Positions 1-5,896 of a stretch of 8,008 nt of DNA are shown here, one piece after another; the first letter of the stretch is position 1, and each line of letters starts with the position of its first letter. A program made the position numbers and the translations under genes. The DNA comes from an uncultured Collinsella sp. (GTDB taxonomy: Bacteria > Actinomycetota > Coriobacteriia > Coriobacteriales > Coriobacteriaceae). The notes under the pieces are model-generated. The model was given only the letters and a program-made list of their open reading frames with translations, did no database searches and was not told where the DNA came from. The stretch lies in NCBI GenBank assembly GCA_902490095.1, contig CABUCQ010000097.1:1-8008 (forward strand). Reading direction: 5' to 3'.

Positions 1-122
1 TACTACGTTTAACCGATTACCCTCGACCATGCCGAATTTCCTAAAATCAAAACCGCAGGTAGACGGCTTGCGTATTCTCGGAAAACCGGAGGATGGTCGA
101 CCCATACGGTTCAAACGTAGTA
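1..122. repeat. Imperfect long inverted repeat (hairpin-forming intergenic element)
   Basis: The first bases, TACTACGTTT then AACCG, recur as reverse complement at 107-122 (TACTACGTTT then GAACCG, read on the minus strand). Further inside, TCGACCAT at 24-31 matches the minus strand of 91-98. Near the centre, GCAGG at 54-58 can pair with CTTGC at 66-70 through one G-U pair, leaving a short loop. The whole 122-base stretch therefore folds back on itself with internal mismatches. No open frame with gene-like character lies in it. The left border is the window edge, so the element may extend further. It could be a dispersed intergenic repeat, a miniature transposable element, or the structured 3' end of a gene outside the window. 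It is not a normal intrinsic terminator, because no T-run follows either arm. Confidence 0.6.
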
Positions 123-146
123 GATAGGCCGTTTTCGTGACGCAGC

Positions 147-165
147 CCCAAAACAGTCTTTTGGG
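147..165. other. Short hairpin in the tex leader
   Basis: CCCAAAA (147-153) and TTTTGGG (159-165) form a perfect 7-bp stem around the 5-base loop CAGTC. It lies about 50 bases upstream of the tex ribosome binding site. No T-run follows it, so it is not an intrinsic terminator. It could be a leader structure or an operator; nothing in the sequence decides between these. I saw no convincing promoter with two well-spaced hexamers between 123 and 213. Confidence 0.4.
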
Positions 166-213
166 ACGGGTGGTATCCTTGGTAGCTCTGCGCTGCAAAC
201 GCACCTCAAACGC

Positions 214-219
214 AAGGAG
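214..219 (+). promoter_or_regulatory. tex ribosome binding site
   Basis: AAGGAG ends 4 bases before the ATG at 224. It decides the tex start. The in-frame GTG at 137 has no comparable Shine-Dalgarno sequence, and the 29 residues it would add do not resemble a Tex N-terminus. Confidence 0.85.
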
Positions 220-223
220 TCCC

Positions 224-2371
224 ATGGATCTTATCGCCCAGCTCGCCCGCGAGCTCAACCTTAAGGCCGCCAACGTCGAGGCAGCCGTCAAGCTCATCGA
301 CGAGGGCAACACTATCCCCTTTATCTCGCGCTACCGCAAGGAAGCCACGGGCGGCATGGACGACGTCGCCCTGCGTGCGCTCGACGAGCGCCTGTCCTAC
401 CTGCGCAATCTTGAGCAGCGTAAAGAGGACGTCATTCTGCTTATCGACGCCCAGGGCAAACTCACGCCCGAACTCGAGCAGCAGATTCGCGAGGCCACGC
501 AGCTCCAGCGTGTCGAGGACCTCTACAAGCCCTACCGCAAAAAGCGCATGACCCGCGCGCAAAAGGCCCGCGAGGCCGGCCTGGAGCCGCTCGCCAACAT
601 GATCATCATGCAGGCCTCGGCCAAGGGCAGCGCACTCGACGCCGCCGCGGCATACGTCAACGAGGAGGCCGGCTTCGACACGCCCGAGAAGGCGCTCGCC
701 GGCGCGGCGGACATCGTGGCCGAGACGGTGGCCGAGGACCCCGAGAACGTCGCCGACCTGCGTGCCTTTACGCAAAACACCGCAGACATCGTCGTCGAGG
801 CCACCGACCCCACCGAGAAGACCCCCTACGAGCCGTACTACAGCTATGATGAGCCGCTGCGCCGTATACCCAACCACCGCGTGCTGGCTATCGACCGCGG
901 TGAGCGCGAGGGCAAACTCCGCGTGCACGTGAACGTCGACGGTGCTGTCGCCACGGCGCGCCTCGGCAGCCGTTGGCCCCGCCGCCAGGGCGTGTTCGCG
1001 CCCGTCTTTGACGCCGCCATCGCTGACGGTTACAAGCGCCTCATGGCCCCCTCGCTGGAGCGCGAGGCCCGCGCCAAACTCACCGTTCGCGCTCAAACCG
1101 AAGCCATCAACGTCTTTGCCAAGAATCTCGAGGGCCTGCTCTCGGCACGCCCCGTCCGTGGCGCCCGCGTGCTCGCGCTCGACCCGGGCTACCGCACCGG
1201 CTGCAAGGTCGCCGTCATGGACGAGACCGGCAAGCTGCTCGACCACGGCGTGGTCTACCCCACCAAGCCGCGCCACGACGTCGCCGGCACTAAGCGCGAG
1301 CTCGCCCGCCTCGTCAAGAAGGACGACGTCAACACCATCGTCATCGGCAACGGCACCGCCAGCCGTGAGACCGAAGAAGTCGTCTCGGAGTTCATCGCCG
1401 AGCAGGCGCCTGGGCTGCGATACACCATTGTTAACGAGGCCGGCGCGTCGGTGTACTCCGCCTCCGAGCTCGCCAGTCAGGAATACCCCGACCTGGACGT
1501 CACCGTGCGTGGCGCCATGAGCCTGGGCCGCCGCCTGCAAGACCCGCTGGCAGAGCTCGTCAAGATTCCGCCCCAGTCCATCGGCGTTGGTCAGTACCAG
1601 CACGACCTTGACCAGGCCGAGCTTTCGCGTACCCTGTGCCACGTGGTGGAGGACGTCGTCAACCGCGTGGGCGTCGACGTAAACACCGCGAGCGCGAGCC
1701 TGTTGGGCTACGTGTCGGGCATTACGCCGAGCGTGGCCAAAAACATCGTGGCCTACCGCGAGGAAAACGGCGCCTTTACCGATCGCCGCCAGCTCAAGAA
1801 GGTCCCCAAACTGGGACCCAAGGCATATCTCAACGCCGCGGGCTTCCTGCGCATCAGCGGTGGCAAGAACCCGCTCGACGCGACAAGCGTCCACCCCGAG
1901 AGCTACGAGGTGGCCACATCCGTCCTGGAGCGCGCCGGTGTGGCGGCCAGTGAACTCAGCCGCGGCGGCGTGCCCGACATCGAGCGCCGCCTGGGCAGTA
2001 TCTCGGCGCTGGCAAGCGACCTGGACTGCGGCACCCTCACGCTCATCGACATCGTCAACGAGCTCAAAAAGCCCGGCCGCGACCCGCGAGACGACGCGCC
2101 CGAGGTGGTCTTTAGCCGCTCGGCGCTTTCCATCGATGACCTGGAGCCCGGCATGGAACTCAAGGGCACGGTGCGCAACGTTGTGGACTTTGGCGCCTTC
2201 GTCGACGTGGGCGTGCACCAGGACGGCCTCGTGCATATCTCAAAGCTGGCCAACCGCTTTGTCAAGCACCCGAGCGACGTGGTGCGCGTCGGTGACACGG
2301 TCAAGGTGTGGGTCGAAAAGGTCGATCGCGACCGCAAGAAGATCTCGCTCACCATGGTACAGGGGAAGTAA
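224..2371 (+). CDS. tex: Tex/YhgF-type S1 RNA-binding transcriptional accessory protein
   Basis: The product is 715 residues, close to other bacterial Tex proteins (roughly 720-775). Tex is a cytoplasmic nucleic-acid-binding protein linked to transcription and RNA metabolism; its exact biochemical role is still loosely defined. The N-terminal Tex domain shows the family signature PFISRYRKEATGG at residues 32-44, followed by DERLSYLRNLEQRKE. A YqgF/RNase-H-like domain starts near residue 315 with LALDPGYRTG (Asp320). A helix-hairpin-helix segment follows at about 486-545 (NTASASLLGYVSGI, then KVPKLGPKAY). A C-terminal S1 domain covers about 642-712 (GTVRNVVDFGAFVDVG, then DGLVHIS). The start is the ATG preceded by AAGGAG; an upstream GTG frame is rejected. 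It is transcribed alone and converges on transaldolase copy 1. No frameshift or truncation is seen. Confidence 0.97.
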   Translation: MDLIAQLARELNLKAANVEAAVKLIDEGNTIPFISRYRKEATGGMDDVALRALDERLSYLRNLEQRKEDVILLIDAQGKLTPELEQQIREATQLQRVEDLYKPYRKKRMTRAQKAREAGLEPLANMIIMQASAKGSALDAAAAYVNEEAGFDTPEKALAGAADIVAETVAEDPENVADLRAFTQNTADIVVEATDPTEKTPYEPYYSYDEPLRRIPNHRVLAIDRGEREGKLRVHVNVDGAVATARLGSRWPRRQGVFAPVFDAAIADGYKRLMAPSLEREARAKLTVRAQTEAINVFAKNLEGLLSARPVRGARVLALDPGYRTGCKVAVMDETGKLLDHGVVYPTKPRHDVAGTKRELARLVKKDDVNTIVIGNGTASRETEEVVSEFIAEQAPGLRYTIVNEAGASVYSASELASQEYPDLDVTVRGAMSLGRRLQDPLAELVKIPPQSIGVGQYQHDLDQAELSRTLCHVVEDVVNRVGVDVNTASASLLGYVSGITPSVAKNIVAYREENGAFTDRRQLKKVPKLGPKAYLNAAGFLRISGGKNPLDATSVHPESYEVATSVLERAGVAASELSRGGVPDIERRLGSISALASDLDCGTLTLIDIVNELKKPGRDPRDDAPEVVFSRSALSIDDLEPGMELKGTVRNVVDFGAFVDVGVHQDGLVHISKLANRFVKHPSDVVRVGDTVKVWVEKVDRDRKKISLTMVQGK

Positions 2372-2378
2372 ACCGCCA

Positions 2379-2598
2379 AAGCAGGGGTACCCCCTGTAGT
2401 GACGTGCAAAATCGCGAGTATTCTGCAAATTCCGCTGTTCCGGATGCCTCCCAGAGGCGAAAAAGCAAAAAACAGCCCCCGTTTTAGCGTCGTCAGAGCC
2501 AAAACGGGGGCCGTTCCATGCTTCAGTTAACTGATAAAGACCTTTACCTTGCTGAATACTCGCGATTTTGCACGTCGCAACAGGGGGTACCCTTGCTT
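2379..2598. repeat. 220-bp element with 50-bp terminal inverted repeats between convergent genes
   Basis: The left arm is 2379-2428 and the right arm 2549-2598. Read in opposite directions they match at 46 of 50 positions, including a perfect 23-base core (2401-2423 against 2554-2576) that contains GTGCAAAATCGCGAGTATTC. A second shared block is GGGTACCCCCTGT. The left arm begins 7 bases after the tex stop. The right arm ends inside the stop codon of transaldolase copy 1. The 120-base centre carries the intrinsic terminator of that gene. No target-site duplication is obvious at the ends. No transposase lies in the window, so this could be a miniature element, a genome-wide intergenic repeat, or a structured 3' region. 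Confidence 0.75.
2476..2510 (-). terminator. Intrinsic terminator of transaldolase copy 1
   Basis: CCCCCGTTTT (2476-2485) pairs perfectly with AAAACGGGGG (2501-2510), and G2475-C2511 extends the stem. On the minus strand the stem is followed by TGTTTTTTGCTTTT, a clear U-rich tract. On the plus strand no T-run follows, so it serves the minus-strand gene. It sits about 87 bases past that stop, inside the inverted-repeat element. Confidence 0.85.
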
Positions 2599-3301
2599 AC
2601 GGCAGGATATGGAAGCCGAGCGAGGCGATGTCCTTGGCAAAGCCGCGGACGGTGTCGAGCGAGACCTCGTACGGGTCGCGGCCGATGTTCTTGCGCTTGG
2701 CCAGGATGCTGTTGGGCACCGTGATGATCTGGCAGCCGCAGGCCTCCGCCTGGTAGATATTGATGAGCTCACGCGTGGACGCCCACAGAACCTCGCAGTT
2801 GGGCTTGGCGGCGGCCTTCTCGACCGACTCCGTCATAAACGGAATGGGGTCGACGCCGGTATCGGCGATACGGCCGGCAAAGAGCGAAATGATGGACGGG
2901 GTCTCGGCGTCAACGGTCTCGACCATCTCGTCGACCTGCTCGGGCGTAAAGATGGTGGTGACATTGACCTTGATGCCGTCGGCCGAAAGCTTGCGCACCA
3001 ACTCGGCGGTGGACTCGCCCTTGGTGGTCACGCACGGAATCTTGACGTAGACGTTCTCGGCCCAGGTAGCAATCTCGCGGGCCTCGACCTCCATGGTCTC
3101 GACGTCATCGGCAAAGACCTCAAACGACACGGACACATCGGTGATGTGGGCTAGGACCTCCTTGGCAAACGCGCGGTAATCCGTCACGCCGCCCTTCTTC
3201 ATAAGGGACGGGTTGGTCGTGAAACCCTGAACGTTGCCGTTCTCGTACATGTCGAGCATGCCCTCGAGGTTTGCACCGTCAGCGAACACCTTGATTGCCA
3301 T
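2597..3301 (-). CDS. Transaldolase, short TalC/FSA-type (copy 1)
   Basis: The product is 234 residues and belongs to the short transaldolase / fructose-6-phosphate aldolase family (about 220 residues), class I aldolases with a TIM-barrel fold and a Schiff-base lysine. Visible landmarks are Asp8 (VFADGAN), the GFTTNPSL motif with Asn30, and the lysine in VYVKIP (Lys87). Residues aligned by eye with E. coli FsaA Gln59 and Tyr131 are Glu61 and Phe141. These are the residues found in true transaldolases, so transfer of a dihydroxyacetone unit between sugar phosphates is the likelier reaction. It is about 81% identical to copy 2 (some 45 differences over 234 residues). The start is the ATG with AAAGGA at 3311-3316; an ATG eight codons upstream lacks a good site. 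It lies downstream of the PTS operon, beyond that operon's terminator, so it probably has its own promoter. Confidence 0.93.
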   Translation of the reverse strand: MAIKVFADGANLEGMLDMYENGNVQGFTTNPSLMKKGGVTDYRAFAKEVLAHITDVSVSFEVFADDVETMEVEAREIATWAENVYVKIPCVTTKGESTAELVRKLSADGIKVNVTTIFTPEQVDEMVETVDAETPSIISLFAGRIADTGVDPIPFMTESVEKAAAKPNCEVLWASTRELINIYQAEACGCQIITVPNSILAKRKNIGRDPYEVSLDTVRGFAKDIASLGFHILP

Positions 3302-3310
3302 CTGCCTGAT

Positions 3311-3316
3311 TCCTTT
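3311..3316 (-). promoter_or_regulatory. Ribosome binding site of transaldolase copy 1
   Basis: AAAGGA (minus strand) lies 9 bases before the ATG at 3301. It favours that start over the in-frame ATG at 3325, which lies upstream of this site. The same AAAGGA core precedes copy 2. Confidence 0.75.
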
Positions 3317-3339
3317 CGTTTGCATAAGGCCGGTAAACT

Positions 3340-3373
3340 GCTAAACACTTTACCTATGTTTATCAAGGCGTGA
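3340..3373 (-). promoter_or_regulatory. Candidate promoter region of transaldolase copy 1
   Basis: On the minus strand, TTCACG, a 16-base spacer and TAAAGT give a weak sigma-A-like pair. An overlapping TTGATA is a better -35 match but lacks a good -10 hexamer at proper spacing. The region lies 40-70 bases before the gene, which follows a terminator, so a promoter is expected somewhere in 3302-3530. The exact hexamers are uncertain. Confidence 0.3.
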
Positions 3374-3399
3374 ACTGCGGGTTTTTATCTTCTCGGCGA

Positions 3400-3417
3400 A
3401 CGGTTTTACGGTTTTAC
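3400..3417. repeat. Tandem 8-bp repeat upstream of transaldolase copy 1
   Basis: ACGGTTTT occurs twice back to back (3400-3415) and begins a third time (AC). It lies about 100 bases upstream of the transaldolase start, in gene-free DNA. It could be a direct-repeat regulator site or chance. Confidence 0.4.
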
Positions 3418-3441
3418 CATTTTTATATCGACACCCCAGCA

Positions 3442-3456
3442 GCAAAACGTTTTTGC
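3442..3456. promoter_or_regulatory. Palindromic operator-like site
   Basis: GCAAAA (3442-3447) and TTTTGC (3451-3456) are perfect inverted repeats around CGT. The inner AAAACGTTTT (3444-3453) is a perfect palindrome centred on CG. CG-centred A/T-flanked palindromes are typical of LacI-family operators, so a regulator encoded elsewhere may act here. No binding protein can be assigned from the window. Confidence 0.4.
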
Positions 3457-3535
3457 CATTCATTGCGTTTGATTCCGCTCACGGCGCAGAGACGATGCTT
3501 CGTCAATACGTTTTCACAACCACTTCAAAACAAAA

Positions 3536-3567
3536 AGCGGTGACGCCTCATTTGAGACGTCACCGCT
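3536..3567 (-). terminator. Intrinsic terminator of the PTS operon
   Basis: AGCGGTGACGCCTC (3536-3549) and GAGACGTCACCGCT (3554-3567) form a 14-bp stem with a 4-base loop. The single mismatch (C3546 with A3557) becomes a G-U pair in minus-strand RNA, so the stem is complete only in that direction. On the minus strand it is followed by TTTTGTTTTG. It lies about 60 bases past the EIIC stop and separates the operon from transaldolase copy 1. Confidence 0.93.
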
Positions 3568-3625
3568 TCCGTGTAGGAGCCGGTTATCGGAGCTCCGCCC
3601 GATTAGGGCTTAAAGTGTGCCTGGA

Positions 3626-5017
3626 TTACTCTTCCTCAACGTGGTTGATCACAGCGCCCTTGGTGTGGATGAAGTTGGGGACAAAGGCGACGATCAGAAG
3701 GACAGCGAGAATCGCGTAGACACCGGTGGTACCGAAGGCCTCGGCAGCGCGGCCGAGCGTAATACCAATAACGGAGAAGTCGAAGTCGCCGAACGTAGTG
3801 TTCTTGAAGCCGAAGACGTCAAGAACAGGCAGGAGCAGAGCAGGGGCAAAGGTGATGAGCAGGCCGTTGACGAAAGCGCCAAGAGCTGCACCCTTGCGGC
3901 CACCGGTAGCATTGCCGTAGATGCCGGCGGTAGCACCGCAGAAGAAGTGAGGAACCATGCCCGGGATGATGAAGATACCGAGGGTAGCGCCCACGATGAA
4001 CATACCGACCACGCCACCGATAAAGGAAGCGACAAAGCCGAGAATGACGGCGGTGGGAGCGTAGGGGAAGAAGACGGCGCAGTCGACGGCGGGGATGGCA
4101 CCGGGGATCAGCTTGTTGGAGATGCCCTGGAAGGCCGGGACCAGGTCGGCGAGAATCATGCGGACGCCGTTGTAGACGATGGTGACGCCGACGGCGAAGG
4201 ACAGAGCACAGGTCAGGGCGTAAACAATCACGTTGTCACCGCCAGCAGTCTCAGTAACAACCGCAGGATCTGCGATGTAAGCGGCAAAAGCAGTCACCAG
4301 GTAGAAGAAGGCCATGGTAAGAGCCGTGGAGATGGTGGTGTCGCGCAGGAAGGCATACTTCTCGGGAACCTCGATCTTCTCTGTGCTGTTCTCCTCGGCG
4401 TCCTTAGCAAACAGCGTACCGACTGCAGCGGAGATATAGTAGGCAAGCGAGCCGAAGTGACCCATGGCGATCTCGTCGCCATCGGTAACCTTCTCGGTGA
4501 AACGCTGGCCGACGGCGGGAAGCATGGCGCTCACGAGGCCCAGGAACATACCGCCCACAATGATAAGCTGGACATCCTCGAAGCCAGATGCCTGCAGAAC
4601 AGCAGACAGCAGGCAAGCCATGAACATGCTGTGATGGCCCGTCAGGAAGATGTACTTAAACTTGGTAAAGCGAGCAATGATAATGTTCACGACGTAGCCG
4701 AGAATCAGGATCATCATGGTCTGAACGCCGAGGACGCTCTGGGCCATCGAAACGACGACCTCGTTGTTGGGCACGACGCCGGTGATGTGGAAACCGGTCT
4801 CGATGAAGGTACCCAGCGGAGCAAGGTTCTCCTGAACAACAGCGGCGCCGGCAGACAGCATGATGTAGCCAAGGATCGGCTTCAGGGTGCCCGTCATCAC
4901 CTTGTGGGCGGGACGCTTAAGCGCGACAAGGCCGACAAAAGCGAACAGGCCCATAATCCATGCTGGCTTGGTCAGAATCGATTGGATAAACTCAAGTATG
5001 GGAAGGATGACTTGCAT
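3626..5017 (-). CDS. PTS EIIC, UlaA/SgaT (ascorbate-type) family permease
   Basis: The product is a 463-residue, very hydrophobic membrane protein, almost the length of E. coli UlaA (465). It forms the translocation channel of a sugar phosphotransferase system; phosphoryl groups arrive from EIIB. UlaA-like landmarks are LTGHH at 125-129, MGH at 185-187, GVRMILADLVPAFQGIS at 284-300, and KLIPGAIPAVDCA at 302-314 (Asp312). A glycine-rich helix follows (SFIGGVVGMF, 331-340), then IIPGMVPHFF at 350-359. The start is the ATG preceded by AAAGGAAG; a longer frame from 5062 adds a charged stretch with no ribosome binding site. It is the last gene of the operon, 71 bases after EIIB, and ends before a strong terminator. 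The family is named for ascorbate, but members serve other substrates and the neighbouring genes do not prove ascorbate. Confidence 0.93.
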   Translation of the reverse strand: MQVILPILEFIQSILTKPAWIMGLFAFVGLVALKRPAHKVMTGTLKPILGYIMLSAGAAVVQENLAPLGTFIETGFHITGVVPNNEVVVSMAQSVLGVQTMMILILGYVVNIIIARFTKFKYIFLTGHHSMFMACLLSAVLQASGFEDVQLIIVGGMFLGLVSAMLPAVGQRFTEKVTDGDEIAMGHFGSLAYYISAAVGTLFAKDAEENSTEKIEVPEKYAFLRDTTISTALTMAFFYLVTAFAAYIADPAVVTETAGGDNVIVYALTCALSFAVGVTIVYNGVRMILADLVPAFQGISNKLIPGAIPAVDCAVFFPYAPTAVILGFVASFIGGVVGMFIVGATLGIFIIPGMVPHFFCGATAGIYGNATGGRKGAALGAFVNGLLITFAPALLLPVLDVFGFKNTTFGDFDFSVIGITLGRAAEAFGTTGVYAILAVLLIVAFVPNFIHTKGAVINHVEEE

Positions 5018-5022
5018 CTGGG

Positions 5023-5030
5023 CTTCCTTT
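5023..5030 (-). promoter_or_regulatory. EIIC ribosome binding site
   Basis: AAAGGAAG on the minus strand lies 5 bases before the ATG at 5017. It selects this start over the frame opening at 5062. Confidence 0.8.
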
Positions 5031-5041
5031 CTTTTTAACGT

Positions 5042-5080
5042 GGGCGCGTTTCCCTCTTCCACAGGGAACCGCCCTTTTTT
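5042..5080 (+). terminator. Plus-strand intrinsic terminator (antisense) / EIIB-EIIC intergenic hairpin
   Basis: GGGCGCGTTTCCC (5042-5054) pairs with GGGAACCGCCC (5064-5074), giving 11 pairs with two single-base bulges and a 9-base loop. It is followed on the plus strand by six Ts (5075-5080), the layout of an intrinsic terminator reading against the operon. On the minus strand, the sense direction, no T-run follows. There the hairpin would sit just upstream of the EIIC ribosome binding site, where it might stabilise or process the message. Confidence 0.6.
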
Positions 5081-5088
5081 GTGCCGCT

Positions 5089-5364
5089 TTAGGCGTTAGC
5101 GGCGGCCGCCTTGATTGCCTCGAGGGCGTCTTCGCGGATCTTCTTCTTGTTCACATAGCTGCGAACGATCACGACGTTACCGTGAAGCTCGGGAGCGAGC
5201 TCCTTAACGGTGATGAACAGATCCGGATTTGCGGAAGAAGCACCGTTCAGGTCCATAGACTCAACGTCGGCCTTGATGCCCTCCTCCTCGCAAAGCTCCT
5301 CGACTTTGCCAGCGAGCATCAGGCTGGACCCGATGCCGTTTCCGCATACGGTGATGATATGCAT
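5089..5364 (-). CDS. PTS EIIB, ascorbate/lactose-type phosphocysteine subunit
   Basis: This is a 91-residue cytoplasmic phosphocarrier. The N-terminal loop VCGNGIGSS (residues 6-14) is the phosphate-binding loop of this EIIB superfamily, and Cys7 is the expected phosphorylation site. It takes phosphate from EIIA and donates it to the substrate bound by EIIC. The rest is an alternating strand and helix pattern consistent with the small Rossmann-like EIIB fold, and the length is close to UlaB (about 100). A strong GGAGAGGAAG sequence (5371-5380) lies 6 bases before the ATG. It is 76 bases after EIIA, a gap holding a small hairpin, and 71 bases before EIIC. Confidence 0.93.
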   Translation of the reverse strand: MHIITVCGNGIGSSLMLAGKVEELCEEEGIKADVESMDLNGASSANPDLFITVKELAPELHGNVVIVRSYVNKKKIREDALEAIKAAAANA

Positions 5365-5406
5365 GGCAACCTTCCTCTCCTACACGTGACGGTTTTCCCG
5401 TCTATC

Positions 5407-5428
5407 CAAAAGCGGCGACGCATCGCCG
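5407..5428 (-). terminator. Weak hairpin with short T-run between EIIA and EIIB (possible attenuator)
   Basis: CGGCGA (5413-5418) and TCGCCG (5423-5428) form a perfect 6-bp stem with a 4-base loop. On the minus strand it is followed by C and then TTTT. It is too weak for a full terminator but could reduce read-through or mark a processing site that tunes EIIA against EIIB and EIIC levels. Confidence 0.4.
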
Positions 5429-5440
5429 TGCCATTAAGGC

Positions 5441-5887
5441 CTAAAAGAATGAACGCATGGTCTCCAGAACTTGCTCGGGCGTATCGCACGCGCTGAGCTT
5501 GGCAACGCAGTCCTCATCCTCGAACATCTGCGAAAGCTCCGCCAAGCAGCCAAGATGGGCCTTGGGGTCGGGCGCGCAGATGCCCACGAGCACGTGAACC
5601 GGATCGAAATCCTCATGTCCAAACGCAACCGCAGGATCAAGCGTGACGATGCAGATTCCCGCTTCGCTCACGTTGCCATCGGCCTGGGCATGGGGCATGG
5701 CGATGCCCTCTTCAAGAACCATATAGGGACCGAATTTGTGAACCGATGAAATCATGGCGTCGACATAGCTCTGGTCGCATTTGCCGGCGTCTACGAGCAA
5801 TTTGCCGCACGCCTTGATCGCTTCCTCCCAATCGGAGGCCTCGACATGGCAGGCAACAAGCTCGGGCTTAAGAAGATCGGTCAGCAT
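5441..5887 (-). CDS. PTS EIIA, mannitol/fructose-type (UlaC-like)
   Basis: This is a 148-residue cytoplasmic phosphocarrier of the PTS EIIA type-2 domain family, near the usual domain length of about 150. It is phosphorylated by HPr and passes phosphate to EIIB. The active histidine is His66 in EEGIAMPHA (59-67), the family signature. A preceding YVDAMISSVHKFGPYMVL segment matches the usual helix before that loop. Downstream, PVHVLVGICAPDPKAHL is the typical second conserved block. Its ATG lies 9 bases after the stop of transaldolase copy 2. A GAGGAG sequence sits inside the end of that gene and a G-run lies closer to the start, suggesting translational coupling. It is a single-domain protein with no fusion to a regulator or to EIIB. 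Confidence 0.93.
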   Translation of the reverse strand: MLTDLLKPELVACHVEASDWEEAIKACGKLLVDAGKCDQSYVDAMISSVHKFGPYMVLEEGIAMPHAQADGNVSEAGICIVTLDPAVAFGHEDFDPVHVLVGICAPDPKAHLGCLAELSQMFEDEDCVAKLSACDTPEQVLETMRSFF

Positions 5888-5896
5888 GCTCGCCCC

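Noticed and set aside
137..223. N-terminal extension of Tex from the GTG at 137
   Set aside because: It has no ribosome binding site, the extra residues do not resemble Tex, and a strong AAGGAG precedes the ATG at 224.
206..2236. A 676-codon open frame antisense to tex
   Set aside because: It is a shadow of GC-rich codon use in tex. The translation is low-complexity, rich in Val, Gly, Ala, His and Asp, and shows no recognisable domain, while tex on the other strand is clearly real.
2379..2598. Insertion sequence or CRISPR interpretation of the inverted arms
   Set aside because: There is no transposase frame, no obvious target-site duplication, and only two inverted copies rather than evenly spaced direct repeats.
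2240..2724. Short open frames across the inverted arms, both translating to a similar NTRDFAR peptide
   Set aside because: The similarity simply reflects the two inverted DNA arms read from opposite strands. The frames are short, have no ribosome binding site, and run into tex and the transaldolase gene.
3617..5038. A 473-codon plus-strand open frame opposite EIIC
   Set aside because: The predicted peptide is unusually rich in Asp, Glu, His and Asn, the mirror image of a hydrophobic membrane protein's codons. EIIC matches UlaA motifs throughout.
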